DNA of 64,000 nt from Maniola hyperantus (Eukaryota; Arthropoda; Insecta; Lepidoptera; Nymphalidae), in assembly GCF_902806685.2 (NCBI RefSeq), contig NC_048542.1:11392533-11456532 (forward strand), written 5' to 3'. The translations under genes and the position numbers were made by a program. Positions within the stretch are counted from its first letter, which is position 1. Every line of letters begins with the position of its first letter. The notes beneath the pieces were generated by a model. That model saw nothing but the letters and a program-made list of their open reading frames with translations. It was not told the origin of the DNA and did no database searches. This document shows, one piece after another, positions 1-10,632 of the stretch.

Positions 1-1825
1 TCTACACTAATCTACACTAATATTATAAAGAGGAAAACTTTGTTTGTTTGTTTGTTTGTTTGTTTGTTTGTTTGTTTGTTTGTTTGTTTGTTTGTTTGGT
101 TGTACTGAATAGGCTCAAAAACTACTGGACCGATTTTAAAAATTCTTTCACCATTCGAAAGCTACATTATCCACGAGTAACATAGGCTATATTTTATTTT
201 GGAAAAAAATAGGGTTCCGTAAGATATTTGGGTTTTTCGGACACAAGGGTAAAAAATCAACCAGAAAAGTTACTTATTTTGCGTACGCTGCCTAAACTAT
301 AAAAGATAGAACCATAAAATGTTCTAATTAATTGTAGATCTTATAAATATCTACAAAAAGTCCGCGACACACTATACCCATCTATGTCGAGTGAGGCACA
401 GCAACCATTTTTTTATTTAAAAATCTTGAATTTTTTTGGACTACATTTAAACGCGTTTATTTTACTCATGCTATTAATCCTTATCAAAATAAATGATTTC
501 ATCACTAAGAACAGTTTATGGAGATAATATTTGGTCTTTGAATGATTAAAATTGGACGTTTGGTTTTGAAGTTATGGCGAAATTAAAATATTACGATTTC
601 TGCTGCACGGCCCGTTGTCTACACTAATATTATAAAGAGGAAAACTTTGTTTGTTTGTTTGTTTGTTTGTTTGTTTGTTTGTTTGTTTGTACTGAATAGG
701 CTCAAAAACTACTGGACCGATTTTAAAAATTCTTTCACCTTTCGAAAGCTACATTATCCACGAGTAACATAGGCTATATTTTATTTTGGAAAAAAATAGG
801 GTTCCGTAAGATATTTGGGTTTTTCGGACACAAGGTGTAAAAATCAACCAGAAAAGTTACTTATTTTGCGTACGCTGCCTAAACTATAAAAGATAGAACT
901 ATAAAATGTTCTAATTAATTGTAGATCTTATAAATATCTACAAAAAAGTCCGCGACACACTATACCCATCTATGTCGAGTGAGGCACAGCAACCATTTTT
1001 TTATTTAAAAATCTTGAATTTTTTTTGGACTACATTTAAACGCGTTTATTTTACTCATGCTATTAATCCTTATCAAATAAATGATTTCATCACTAAGAAC
1101 AGTTTATGGAGATAATATTTGGTCTTTGAATGATTAAAATTGGACGTTTGGTTTGAAGTTATGGCGAAATTAAAATATTACGATTTCTGCTGCACGGCCC
1201 GTTGTCTACACTAATCTACACTAATATTATAAAGAGGAAAACTTTGTTTGTTTGTTTGTTTGTTTGTTTGTTTGTTTGTTTGTTTGTTTGTTTGTTTGTT
1301 TGGTTGTACTGAATAGGCTCAAAAACTACTGGACCGATTTTAAAAATTCTTTCACCATTCGAAAGCTACATTATCCACGAGTAACATAGGCTATATTTTA
1401 TTTTGGAAAAAAATAGGGTTCCGTAAGATATTTGGGGTTTTCGGACACAAGGTGTAAAAAATCAACCAGAAAAGTTACTTATTTTGCGTACGCTGCCTAA
1501 ACTATAAAAGATAGAACCATAAAATGTTCTAATTAATTGTAGATCTTATAAATAATATCTACAAAAAAGTCCGCGACACACTATACCCATCTATGTCGAG
1601 TGAGGCACAGCAACCATTTTTTATTTAAAAATCTTGAATTTTTTTGGACTACATTTAAACGCGTTTATTTTACTCATGCTATTAATCCTTATCAAAATAA
1701 ATGATTTCATCACTAAGAACAGTTTATGGAGATAATATTTGGTCTTTGAATGATTAAAATTGGACGTTTGGTTTTGAAGTTATGGCGAAATTAAAATATT
1801 ACGATTTCTGCTGCACGGCCCGTTG
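1..1825 (+). mobile_element. Three tandem ~0.6-kb Helitron-like units
   Basis: Three near-identical units lie end to end: about 1..617, 618..1204 and 1205..1825. Each starts TCTACACTAATATTATAAAG, then has a long (GTTT)n run, then a core beginning TACTGAATAGGCTC, and ends GCTGCACGGCCCGTTG. The first and third units start with a doubled TCTACACTAA. The core is related to that of the short elements at 1826..2013 and 2199..2375, which end in a hairpin and CTAGT. The units themselves lack that 3' end, so calling them Helitron-like is inference from core similarity and the 5' TC start. The GTTT run gives a meaningless Phe-Val-Cys-Leu reading frame. Confidence 0.65.
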
Positions 1826-2013
1826 TTGTATTGTATATTATATAAAGAGGTAATGTCGTTAAGTTTGTTTGTAGGGGGTAATCTTTAGAACTACTGAACC
1901 GATTTTAAAAATTCTTTCACCAGTAGAAGCTACATTATTCCTGAGTGACATAGGCTATACGGGATCTTTAAAAACCTAAATCTACGCGGGCGAAGCCGCG
2001 GGGATCAGCTAGT
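1826..2013 (+). mobile_element. Short Helitron-like element, CTAGT 3' end
   Basis: The element reads TATTATATAAAGAGGTAATG at its 5' side and ends with the hairpin CGCGGGCGAAGCCGCG followed by GGGATCAGCTAGT. A 3' hairpin plus CTRRT terminus without terminal inverted repeats is the hallmark of Helitrons. There is no protein-coding capacity, so it is non-autonomous. It abuts the third long unit. Confidence 0.7.
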
Positions 2014-2375
2014 AATATTATAAAGAGGAAAACTTTGTTTGTTTGTTTGTTTGTTTGTTTGTTTGTTTGTTTGTTTGTACTGAATAGGCTCAAAAACTAC
2101 TGGACCGATTTTAAAAATTCTTTCACCATTCGAAAGCTACATTATCCACGAGTAACATAGGCTATATTTTATTTTGGAAAAAAATAGGGTTCCGTAAGTA
2201 TTATATAAAGAGGTAATGTCGTTAAGTTTGTTTGTAGGGGGTAATCTTTAGAACTACTGAACCGATTTTAAAAATTCTTTCACCAGTAGAAGCTACATTA
2301 TTCCTGAGTGACATAGGCTATACGGGATCTTTAAAAACCTAAATCTACGCGGGCGAAGCCGCGGGATCAGCTAGT
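2014..2375 (+). mobile_element. Truncated long unit joined to a second short Helitron-like element
   Basis: 2014..2198 repeats the 5' part of the ~0.6-kb unit and stops abruptly after TTCCGTAAG. 2199..2375 is a second full short element with the CGCGGGCGAAGCCGCG hairpin and terminal CTAGT. The same truncation and joint occur at 12644..13007, so the nesting happened before the duplication. Confidence 0.65.
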
Positions 2376-2589
2376 CCTTTATATATTTAGATGATTACCG
2401 AATATACAAAGCAGAAGTGCAATATAAAATATTCTAAACTATATTTATTTAACAAGATAATATTATGATGAGAATTTAAAATGACTCCAGAAATCTATTA
2501 ATATTTTTTTGTATAGCCAGTGTTAGGTAGGTACTGGGGGTTTTCCAACTCTGCATTTTCCGGTCGCCACTCGCTAGTCAAGCTCCTTG

Positions 2590-2800
2590 GGGCCGTAAAG
2601 CCTATTAGTTCTTAAAGCTATGTACTCGGTAAATTACTACTCCAGCTTTGCACTCATTATGTCTGTTACTCATCTCCTCATTATTATTTAAATTGCGTAG
2701 AGATACTCGGAGCATAGCTCTCTCTCCGTCACCTGATGAGCCTTGGGCCTTTTTATCAGATCCATGTTTCGTAGTCATAAGTTAAAACTCTCAACCTGAC
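2590..2800 (-). pseudogene. Degenerate RTE-type LINE fragment
   Basis: The minus strand shows pieces of the 3' reverse-transcriptase region of RTE-type LINEs, matching parts of 40060..40580 (for example the stretch around GAGATACTCGGAGCATAGCT). It is broken by stops and indels. It is repeated at about 13220..13420 in the second copy of the large duplication. Confidence 0.4.
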
Positions 2801-2840
2801 CTGAAAAACCTTGATTGAATTTTAAGAAAAAGTAAAATAT

Positions 2841-3189
2841 AAGTTGTTGCAATGTCCTTCCGACCGAATTTCAGCCAGGACGTATCAGTATTGCCACTGA
2901 GGTCAGCCATCTGCGGCAAGATCATACGCAAGACCGACGACTTTATGAGCTTTCCGAGGCACGGGAGTAAAACATAGCTAGTATGTATTGAGAATTTTTG
3001 GGACCTGGGAACTTGGAAATTGAACCCAGGATCTCGTCATCCGCAGTCGAACATCCTAACCATTTGACCACGATACAATTGTTTTATTATACTTCCCTAT
3101 GAAGTGCATAAAAGTAGCCACACTTTATTTTTCTCTTCAGTCAGTGTGGCTGAGAACTAAACTAAACTAGAACTTCAAATTTCGTCAGA
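2841..3189. other. Intergenic; tRNA-derived SINE head remnant
   Basis: About 2985..3080 on the minus strand looks like a decayed tRNA-derived SINE head (GAACCCAGGATCTCG is the complement of a B-box region, followed by anticodon-arm-like sequence). Nothing else was recognised. Confidence 0.35.
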
Positions 3190-3445
3190 CGTTTAGGGTT
3201 CCAAAGGGTGCCAACGGGACCGTATTACTAAGCTGCCGCTGTATGTCCGCCCATCCGTCCGTATGGAAACCGTAATAGGTAAAGAGTTGAAATTTTCAGA
3301 AAATGACTGTGTATTTCTATTGCTGCTATAACACCAAATACTAAAATTTCAAAATGACCGTCATGAAAATTAAATAGTACTTAAGTAAATAAAAGCGTGT
3401 TTCTTGTTGATACGGTGGTACGGAGTCCGACTCGCACTTCACATC
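3190..3445 (+). mobile_element. GGTTCCG-type repeat, diverged subfamily
   Basis: It starts TTTAGGGTTCC and ends with GGAGTCCGACTCGCACTTC. It belongs to a repeat family found about 15 times in the window, whose full copies begin with TTTTAGGGTTCCGTACC and end with CGCACTTGGCCGGTTTTT. This copy belongs to the variant with GGGACCGTATTACTAAG near its start. No coding capacity. The transposon class is not settled from sequence. Confidence 0.55.
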
Positions 3446-4899
3446 CACTGATAAGTCACAATCGCGCTGGATGATCCGCCAAATTGGTACTTAACGATTC
3501 CGAGTTTAATTTCTCAAATGAAGTTTGAGTCAGCATTGGATTTGTTCTAACAATTTTGTAGAAAAGCTTCTGTTTTTTAACTTTTATAGAATCTTCGATC
3601 TTGATTTGCCTTTTACGAAATTACTTTTTGTTCATTTTGTCTTACTTGTTAATTAAAATAGGATTTGCCAATTTATTATTTTAGTTACCTTTAGGGAAAC
3701 GTTTTTCTACTAAAATTTTGTTAGGTATATTCTCTTCCTTTAGTGCTCTTTTTAAGTAGGTAAATAAGTATATAGGTTTGTTTATTGAGAACCCATTAGT
3801 GACTGGTTGCATTGTTAAAAGACGACTTTTTTATTGAAATGGCCCGTCTATCCATAGATAGTTGTTGTTGTCGTAACTCATTAGTTGCACTGCATGAATA
3901 TTATATTAGTTATGTTTATTTTTTACAGATAGGTACACTTAATAATGTTATGAAAAATATTTTGGTTTTGAGTCTAACTTTAGTGATAAGAAAAGTAAAC
4001 TTTCTTTATCAACTCTACCGAAATAAATGAGAAATTTATTTATTTACTAACTGATTTATTATAAGCAGGTTAACTATAAACTAAGACCTGGTCTTGCCAC
4101 ATCTGATAAATTGACCTGTCAAACTTCTTAGCTTTGGGCATATCGACATACTATAGTTGAAATCAACCCAAATCAACCAAAATACCGCAAATCCTCAGAA
4201 ATGCCCAGAGCACTTAGTCCAAAGCCTAGGCTTCGGCTTTTGTCTAACGAGTTTTTGGGACAATCTATAAGTGGCTATAAATGCCTAATTACGAATTTAG
4301 AGTAAATGTTGGGCATTCCTGAGGATTGCCTTGGCCAATTGCGATCTGCCGGCCTTTCGACTTTGGACTTTAACACACATAGGTACGATTTAAAACGGAC
4401 GCATGTGAAAATGGAAACGATGACTGATTGTAACCGAAATCTATGGTAACGTGAGCGTAAAAGTTATTTATTAGGCGACGGGAACTCTGTTATTACATCG
4501 TAAATAATATTTATACGCATTACACCATTTAACATCGTCGCCTACGTTATTAGCGTAAATTTTTTACGGACGCAAATTTTTTAAGATATTTCGTAAGGCC
4601 CATTTTGGGACCGATAAGAAAATCGAACTTTTAATTATTGCTTTTGGCGAAACGTTGTATTTTATTTATATCGTTGAGAGTTGATTTGGGGTGTAATGGG
4701 CAGCACCAACATCTTGTCGCCTATCGGCTAAGTCAACCTGCTGAACAACGAATGATGCCCTGACGGCACACGGGCCGTAAACGCCTGACGGCAGTTGCTG
4801 TAGGTACACTAAAACCTGTATAACTTCGCCAAATCAACTATGGAAAGACTCAAAAGAAATGGTAAGTACTATAATAATATACCTTCAGTGGGTATAAAT
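3446..4899. other. Intergenic, nothing recognised
   Basis: AT-rich sequence with only short frames (longest 72 codons, low-complexity Leu/Ile/Val). No splice-framed exon or repeat family was identified. Confidence 0.5.
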
Positions 4900-5095
4900 G
4901 TAGGAAAACAGACTCCATCTGGATTGGAAAACCCTAAGTCGAAGATAAAAAAAGATAAAAGTAACCTATGTCACTCTCCAGCTCCTTAACAACGAGTATA
5001 ACCATGCCAAAACCAGGTTGATCCATTGCTCTGTTATGACGTGATTGAAGGATAAACCAACAAACACACACACTTTCGCATTTATAATATGAGTA
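4900..5095 (-). mobile_element. Decayed Helitron-like remnant
   Basis: It matches the reverse complement of the second Helitron-like family (CACTTTCGCATTTATAATAT at its right end, GTGATTGAAGGATAAACCAAC inside). The hairpin and CTAGT end are not preserved. Confidence 0.4.
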
Positions 5096-5106
5096 GTGAT
5101 TTTTTA

Positions 5107-5262
5107 CATGAGTCTTAATAGCTCAACGGTTAAGGAGCGGACTGAATTCTCTAAGATCGGCGGTTCAAACCTCACCCGTTGCACTATTGTCATACCATAA
5201 GGAAGGGGATTATCAGTCATGACTAACATGGCTAATATTCTTTAAAAAAAAAAGAAACTAAA
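5107..5262 (+). mobile_element. tRNA-derived SINE
   Basis: The head reads AATAGCTCAACGGTTAAGG (A-box-like), with the B-box GGCGGTTCAAACCTC about 40 bases on, then a short body ending in GGCTAATATTC and an A-rich tail. The same family recurs at 35158..35346 (-), 62308..62485 (-) and 62902..63054 (+). It is not a tRNA gene because the acceptor stem does not pair and the unit continues as a SINE body. Confidence 0.7.
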
Positions 5263-5558
5263 AAAAATATGATGCGAAATGCCAAAAGTATTATTTATGT
5301 ATTTCATACTTTATGAGTCGTGACAGCCTTGGATTTCATCCATCCTATACGAGCAAACACTACGCAATACTCGTCACCTTCACAAAAATAATATCTGACA
5401 TGAAAAATACTAATTTATTTATTAGAAGAAAATGCTGAAAGCTGAGCAGCGTTGCAAGAAATTCTGAGAGTTGTTCAGAAAGTGCAACAGTTTTGGAGTT
5501 GAAGTCATCCACGCTCCAATTCCCTCAGTGGCCTAGGCTGGGATGATGTTCATATTTT

Positions 5559-5827
5559 TTAGGGTTCCGTACCCGAAGGGTGATAACGGGACCTTATTAC
5601 TAAGCCTGCGCTACCCATCCGCCTGTTTGTCAGGTTCTCTTGAACCGTAGTAGGTAGAGTGTTGAAATTTTTACAAAATGTGTATATATCTATTGCCGCT
5701 ATAACAACAAATAATAAAAAAATAAAAATGGCCGTCATGTCAATTAAAAGAATTGAAAATTACACAATCTTGTACGATGGTACGGAACCCTTCGTGTGCG
5801 AGTCCAACTCGCACTTGACCAGTTTTT
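5559..5827 (+). mobile_element. GGTTCCG-type repeat, full-length variant
   Basis: It starts TTTAGGGTTCCGTACC and ends CGCACTTGACCAGTTTTT. It shares with 3190..3445 the GGGACC(T/G)TATTACTAAG segment, so these form one subfamily. Confidence 0.6.
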
Positions 5828-6004
5828 CATAACTGTCTAGATATTTTTCTTTCACACGAAAAATAAATATTTTCAGTGAAAAGAATATTTTATGTCGAGC
5901 GAAGAGGGAATTTATTCGGGTTCTTGTCGTCGGTTTTTTCAGTTCAATACATGGTTTCATGGTCTATATTTCTGCTTTGGTTGGACTATATAGGTATTTC
6001 GTGG

Positions 6005-6475
6005 ATGGTATATATAAAAATAAAATAAAATAATAAAAATCCTTTAATTCGATCATAAAACACGATCATAATTTGTTAGTAATAATACACGCCTTAAAAA
6101 CTAATGTTAGTAATCTTATAACTATTTACCTAATCCTAATACTATATCTAAGACAGGCCTGATTAGTCAGCACGTGCACCATATGACAATGGTTCAGGTA
6201 CTGACAATCAAACCTGTCAGCAAATGCCCTCAGGATGCACTGAAGCTAGCCCGTACCCTGCGCACCAGGGATGTGCACCGTTTACGCATGGTCGTGTAGA
6301 AACAATCCACATGCGCATCCGCGAACATCCCCGACGCGCTACAGTAACGAGGTAGACCCATTAACATCCTGAACGCATTATTGAACTGAACACGCAGGGC
6401 ATTGTACTGCTTCTGCGTGTAGTCCACCCACAGGCTGCTCGTGTAAAAAGAAGTGCAGTAAGCTATATAGGTATC
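6005..6475 (-). pseudogene. 5'-truncated LINE, C-terminal reverse-transcriptase fragment
   Basis: Reading minus from about 6475, one frame runs through the end of a non-LTR retrotransposon protein: LWVDYTQKQYNALRVQFNNA, then AFRMLMGLPRYCSASGMFAD and a run of Arg. This is the region after the polymerase core in CR1/Jockey-like LINEs of Lepidoptera (recalled, not searched). The A/T-rich tail lies at 6005..6040. Direct repeats CTATATAGGTAT occur at 5986..5997 and 6463..6474 and could be a target-site duplication, although 14 bases separate the left repeat from the tail. It is a dead, truncated insertion. Confidence 0.65.
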
Positions 6476-7242
6476 TCATAGTTTATTATAGTCGTTACAT
6501 ATGATTGTTATAGTCGTATCAGTTTTTTTATTTAAATAAACTTATTCAAGTGCTTTCGTTTCGTCAATTTGAATCTATCACTGGTTCGGAATGCCCATCC
6601 TACCGAAACTAGTTCAGATTGTTTTGTATTTGTCTGCATAATATAATTAAATTAAATTAAACTACCTGATGATTCAAAAGCACTTGTAAAAGTTTACTTG
6701 AAGAAACTTAGAAATTGTGCGTGCATTACTTTGGTACTTAGGTAGCTAAAATAAAACATTTGAAAGAGTAATGGATTTTCTACGTGATAGACGAAAAAAT
6801 TACCTTCATTGAATTTACAATAGTTTTTTTTTTGTGTTTTTATTCAAGTTAGCCCTTGACCAATCTAACCTAAATGTTGAGAGTTTTTCAGAAGCGGATG
6901 CAACATCGTAAAAGTTTAGAGTCATTTACGCTCCATATCTTTTTATATTTTGTGGAGCGGATATTAACATTTTTTTACTACTCTTTAGATATTTTTCTTT
7001 GAAAACCTTGACGCAAAATGAGGATTGCTATACTTAATATGTTTGACTCCATCATCTTGACTGTTCGTAAATATACTTGTGTGAACGTACCTACCTATGT
7101 GAGTATCTCTCACATTTTAAAATGTTGGCTGTGTGTCTGTATGTGTGTTTATCCGATAAATGTTTAAATTAAGAGAAGTTTATTTATAGCGCGCTCCAAT
7201 GTTCCAATGCTCCAATCAAATGTTTGAACCAGTGTAACTAAC
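6476..7242. other. Intergenic, nothing recognised
   Basis: AT-rich with short homopolymers. No exon or repeat family was identified. Confidence 0.5.
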
Positions 7243-7392
7243 TATAGTCCGCGACAAGTTGAGATTGCAATCGGGGTATGAGGCAGGGGGCGCCCCGCAC
7301 ACCTGCGCTCGCCCGCACCTTATTAGCGCAAGGGCTGTGCAGGTGTGCAGTGCCCCTCCCCGATTGCCATCTCGACCTGCAGCGTGTTATAG
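7243..7392. mobile_element. GC-rich MITE, family M1
   Basis: The left arm (TATAGTCCGCGACAAGTTGA, then GATTGCAATCGGGGTATGAG) is the approximate reverse complement of the right arm (CCCCGATTGCCATCTCGACC, then TGCAGCGTGTTATAG). This is a short palindromic element flanked by TA. Related full or half copies are at 17068..17115, 49436..49612 and 51820..51910. Confidence 0.6.
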
Positions 7393-7914
7393 ATGGTTTT
7401 ACAAATATTTGGCCAATTACGGTACCTATTAGTTTCTGTCATGAACGTGAACGGGAAGAACACAGATGTACAAAGAACGTGACTAAACAAGTTTGATTAG
7501 TTAATATTCGAATGAAAGCTAATAAAGTATTTTATACGGAGAGTACTAGAACTGTGTATGAAGTATAACCCTAATGCAATTTGTATGGGCCAAATACATT
7601 GCACGTTGTGAAATTTTACTTTTTTTGTATGTACGATAATTATTATTTACTCGGATATCAGATTTAATTAAATGATTTTATTTAAACATTGTGAATCGCC
7701 GTAGAACATGAAAGCTATCCAATTTACGTTATTACAGCAAAACTAGGTGTTGCCTTGTCTTGTTATTAATATAGCAAAAGCTAATGTTAGCGGCTACATT
7801 GCACTTCAACACGCCATGTCGTGACTTTAAACATTGCGACTGTGCTGAAGGTGGAAGAAGTAACTGCAAATTATTTCAAGATAATAATACTACAATTTTT
7901 TACACTCGCCACCT
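7393..7914. other. Intergenic, nothing recognised
   Basis: Unique-looking AT-rich DNA with no supported feature. Confidence 0.5.
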
Positions 7915-8115
7915 GCCCTGGCTTCGTATGGGTAGTTCATTAAAATTTTCATGGGGATCTCTATTTTTTTGAAAATAAAATATAGCCTATGTCACTCAGG
8001 AATAATGTAGCTTTCCATTGGTGAAAGAATATTCAAAATCGGCTTAGGACTTCCAGAGATTACTTAATACAAACAAACTTACAAACTTTACCTCTTTATA
8101 ACATTATATGTAGTA
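7915..8115 (-). mobile_element. Helitron-like remnant, first family
   Basis: The reverse complement matches the short element at 1826..2013: TATAGCCTATGTCACTCAGG, then AATAATGTAGCTTTCC and AAACTTTACCTCTTTATA. The 3' hairpin side is decayed. Confidence 0.55.
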
Positions 8116-8179
8116 TACATTGGCTACATAATATATCGTAGCCAACGGCTTACCGTGTTCACTTACTATGATATTAATA

Positions 8180-8336
8180 ACTAGCTTTTGCGCGCGACTA
8201 TACATTTTATAGCCCATAGAAATTGAGAATAATGAAGCTATCTATCAGAGAAAAAAATTTCGGAATCGGATCATTAGTTACCTCGTACATACAAACTCAC
8301 AAACTAACTTTTACCTCTGATATTAGTATAGATAAT
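8180..8336 (-). mobile_element. Helitron-like remnant, related family
   Basis: It begins ACTAGCTTTTGCGCGCGACT, which is a degenerate complement of the hairpin and CTAGT end, and continues to ACTAACTTTTACCTCTGATA. Length and order fit a diverged relative of the neighbouring remnant. Confidence 0.45.
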
Positions 8337-9833
8337 AGCCACCGGCCAATAGATAACCAACATTCTACTGTTTCCTGTATTACCACACCTAAAACGTAAG
8401 TGAATTATTCTTATTCTTCTATGTATCAATTTCTATATCATATACTCGCCACATTTAAATAAAGCAAATCAATTATTGAAATCGATGCAGGTTTGAGAGG
8501 TTTACGAAATAATTACCAATTCAAATATTACGAGTAAGAAATAGTTTACGAATTTTGAACTGGCTTTTACAATTTTATTTTTTATTATTCGTATATACAC
8601 AGTTCAATCCACTCACTCACGCGCATTCTAAATTCGAAGAAGAGAAAATCAAAATTCATTTACGGTGTTTTCGGGTAGCTTTGTTGGTAGACGCTCGCGA
8701 AAGCTGCATTTATCTTTCGCTTTTATTGCAAAACAAACTTTAGCAAACCTTTGTTTGTATGTATTTCATTACGGGCTAAGGTTTTTAAATTATTATTTAT
8801 CAGAGGTCACTAGTGATTGAATATAGACTTTCGCATTAATACCGCATAATATAGGTACTTAGTTTAAAACTAGTTATTTTATTTTCGTTGAAATAAACTG
8901 GCTTTTTTATTTTAACTAAAACTAATGAAAATCTGTTGAGATTATTTTAGTTTGGATTAGTAGTCCAAAAGTATATTTTTGTTGGTGATGGAGGTATGTA
9001 ATATAATTGGTTACCTACCTATTCTTGAAGATAAGATCACAATATTCTTATAAATTTTAAACAGTTTTAAAGAGAGTTAATAATATATCTCTACCGTCTT
9101 TTATTTCTCTCAATTTTGTAAGGGAATAATATATTATATGCTTAAAGTCGTTTACCGTCAATAAATTCCGTTTTACATGGAGCCAATATTGCCCGGAATC
9201 CCGTAAAACTCTTCCGATCGCCCCCGCTTATACCGGGTTTATTCATACAGTTTCATTTAGCAGTTTTATTTCAATTTTATAGCTTGTAGTTTTGTTTTCC
9301 ATTTACGTTACTCTGTCTTTTGACATGATATTATTTAAATAGCTCAAATAACTTGAGAGTCAAAGCCAGTGTGTGTAAAAATGTTTAATATTTTTTTGTG
9401 AAACATCAAGCACAGAAATATGTTGTTTATCAAGATAACATCAAGTTAGTGCTTTGAATTTTAATTTAAAAAAAAGTTTTCTTCGATAATAACTACTCTT
9501 GTAGGTATTCTGTACTATACATTAATGATGTACCAAACGCAGGTATAGAAGAAGCAATTCCATCAGAGTGTAATCTTCATAATACTGAATACACGGGAAA
9601 GAATTCGATACACGAACAGCGGTAACGAGTGGAGCGGACGGCCGCAATATATCACATAGTAAGTGTTCCACAACATTTTGTTCTTTGTTAAGGAATTCTT
9701 TTCCGCAACGATGCCGCGTTATCCCTGAGGATTTCATATTTGATACACACAGTAAGTAACTACGGCGAATAAAATGTCAAAAAAATAAACTGTTCAGAAC
9801 TTCACAGAATCTCACAGAATATATGTATACGCT
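8337..9833. other. Intergenic, nothing recognised
   Basis: About 1.5 kb of AT-rich DNA. Short frames at 8555..8743 and 9522..9737 have no family resemblance or splice support. Confidence 0.5.
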
Positions 9834-10012
9834 ATATTATGAAACGAAAAACTGACTGACTGACCGCTCTATCAACGCATATCTCAAACTACTGGACGGA
9901 TCGGGCTGAAATTTGGCATGCAGATACGTAGGCATCCGCTATGAAAGGATTTTTGAAAATTCACCCCTAAGGAGTGAAATAGGGGTTTGAAAATTGTGTA
10001 GTTTATATACAA
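9834..10012 (+). mobile_element. Helitron-like element, third family (ACTG type)
   Basis: Starts ATTATGAAACG, has (ACTG)n, then CTACTGGACGGATCGGGCTG and ATTCACCCCTAAGGAG. The hairpin/CTAGT end is missing, so it is 3'-truncated. It is convergent with the opposite-strand copy at 10399..10612. Confidence 0.55.
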
Positions 10013-10398
10013 AAAAAATATGTGTGTCATCCTAAACGTTTTTTTGTGTCATCCTAAACGTTTTTGTGTCCCATGTACCTGTAGAGCTTTCTGATTTCCC
10101 AGCACAACATCCGAGCCGTAGCAATGTACAACGAGGCATGGAGCGTAAACATCTTTAAGCATTGCCAACTCCCCATATAAACTTGCAAATTTTATCATGG
10201 CCGTGACATTTAAGCTAGTACACAAACTATGACGTAAAAACATGAATAAATGAATAAATAAACTTTTATTACACACTATACTTACCACAGAACAAAAGAA
10301 ATACAGAAAAGCATCAACAGAGTAAGTTAGGTAGAAAGTACCTACAAATTGGCGTCGTTCTTGCTACCACGCAACCAAAGGCATATTATAAGAATACT

Positions 10399-10612
10399 AG
10401 CTTATGCTCGCGACTTCGTCCACGTGGACTACAAAAATTTCAAACCCGTATTTCACGCCCTTAGGGGTTGATCGAATTTTCAAAAACCCTTTCTTAGCGG
10501 ATGCGTACGTCATAATAGCTATCTGCATTTTCAGCCTGATCCGTCCAGTAGTTTGAGCTGTGCGTTGATAGATCAGTCAATCAGTCAGTCAGTCAGTCAG
10601 TCACTTTTCTAC
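10399..10612 (-). mobile_element. Helitron-like element, third family
   Basis: It begins ACTAGCTTATGCTCGCGACT, the complement of a CGCGAGCATAAGCTAGT 3' end, and runs through the conserved core to (CAGT)n. It sits directly left of the second copy of the large duplication. Confidence 0.65.
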
Positions 10613-10632
10613 ACTAATCTACACTAATATTA

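Larger units (their letters stand above)
1..2840 (+). repeat. Left copy of a 2.84-kb near-identical direct duplication
   Basis: This block recurs at 10633..13473 in the same order and orientation. Similarity ends at about 2840, after a run of A and T following a LINE fragment. Its left limit is unknown because it starts at the window edge. Differences seen are lengths of the GTTT runs, single-base homopolymer indels (for example GTAAAAAATC versus GTGTAAAAAATC near 230) and a few substitutions (near 2571, CTAGTCAAG versus CTATTCAAG). It is either a very recent segmental duplication or an assembly artefact. Confidence 0.95.

Noticed and set aside
5107..5190. tRNA gene
   Set aside because: A/B-box-like sequence is present but the acceptor stem does not pair, and the unit repeats with a SINE body and tail at three other places.
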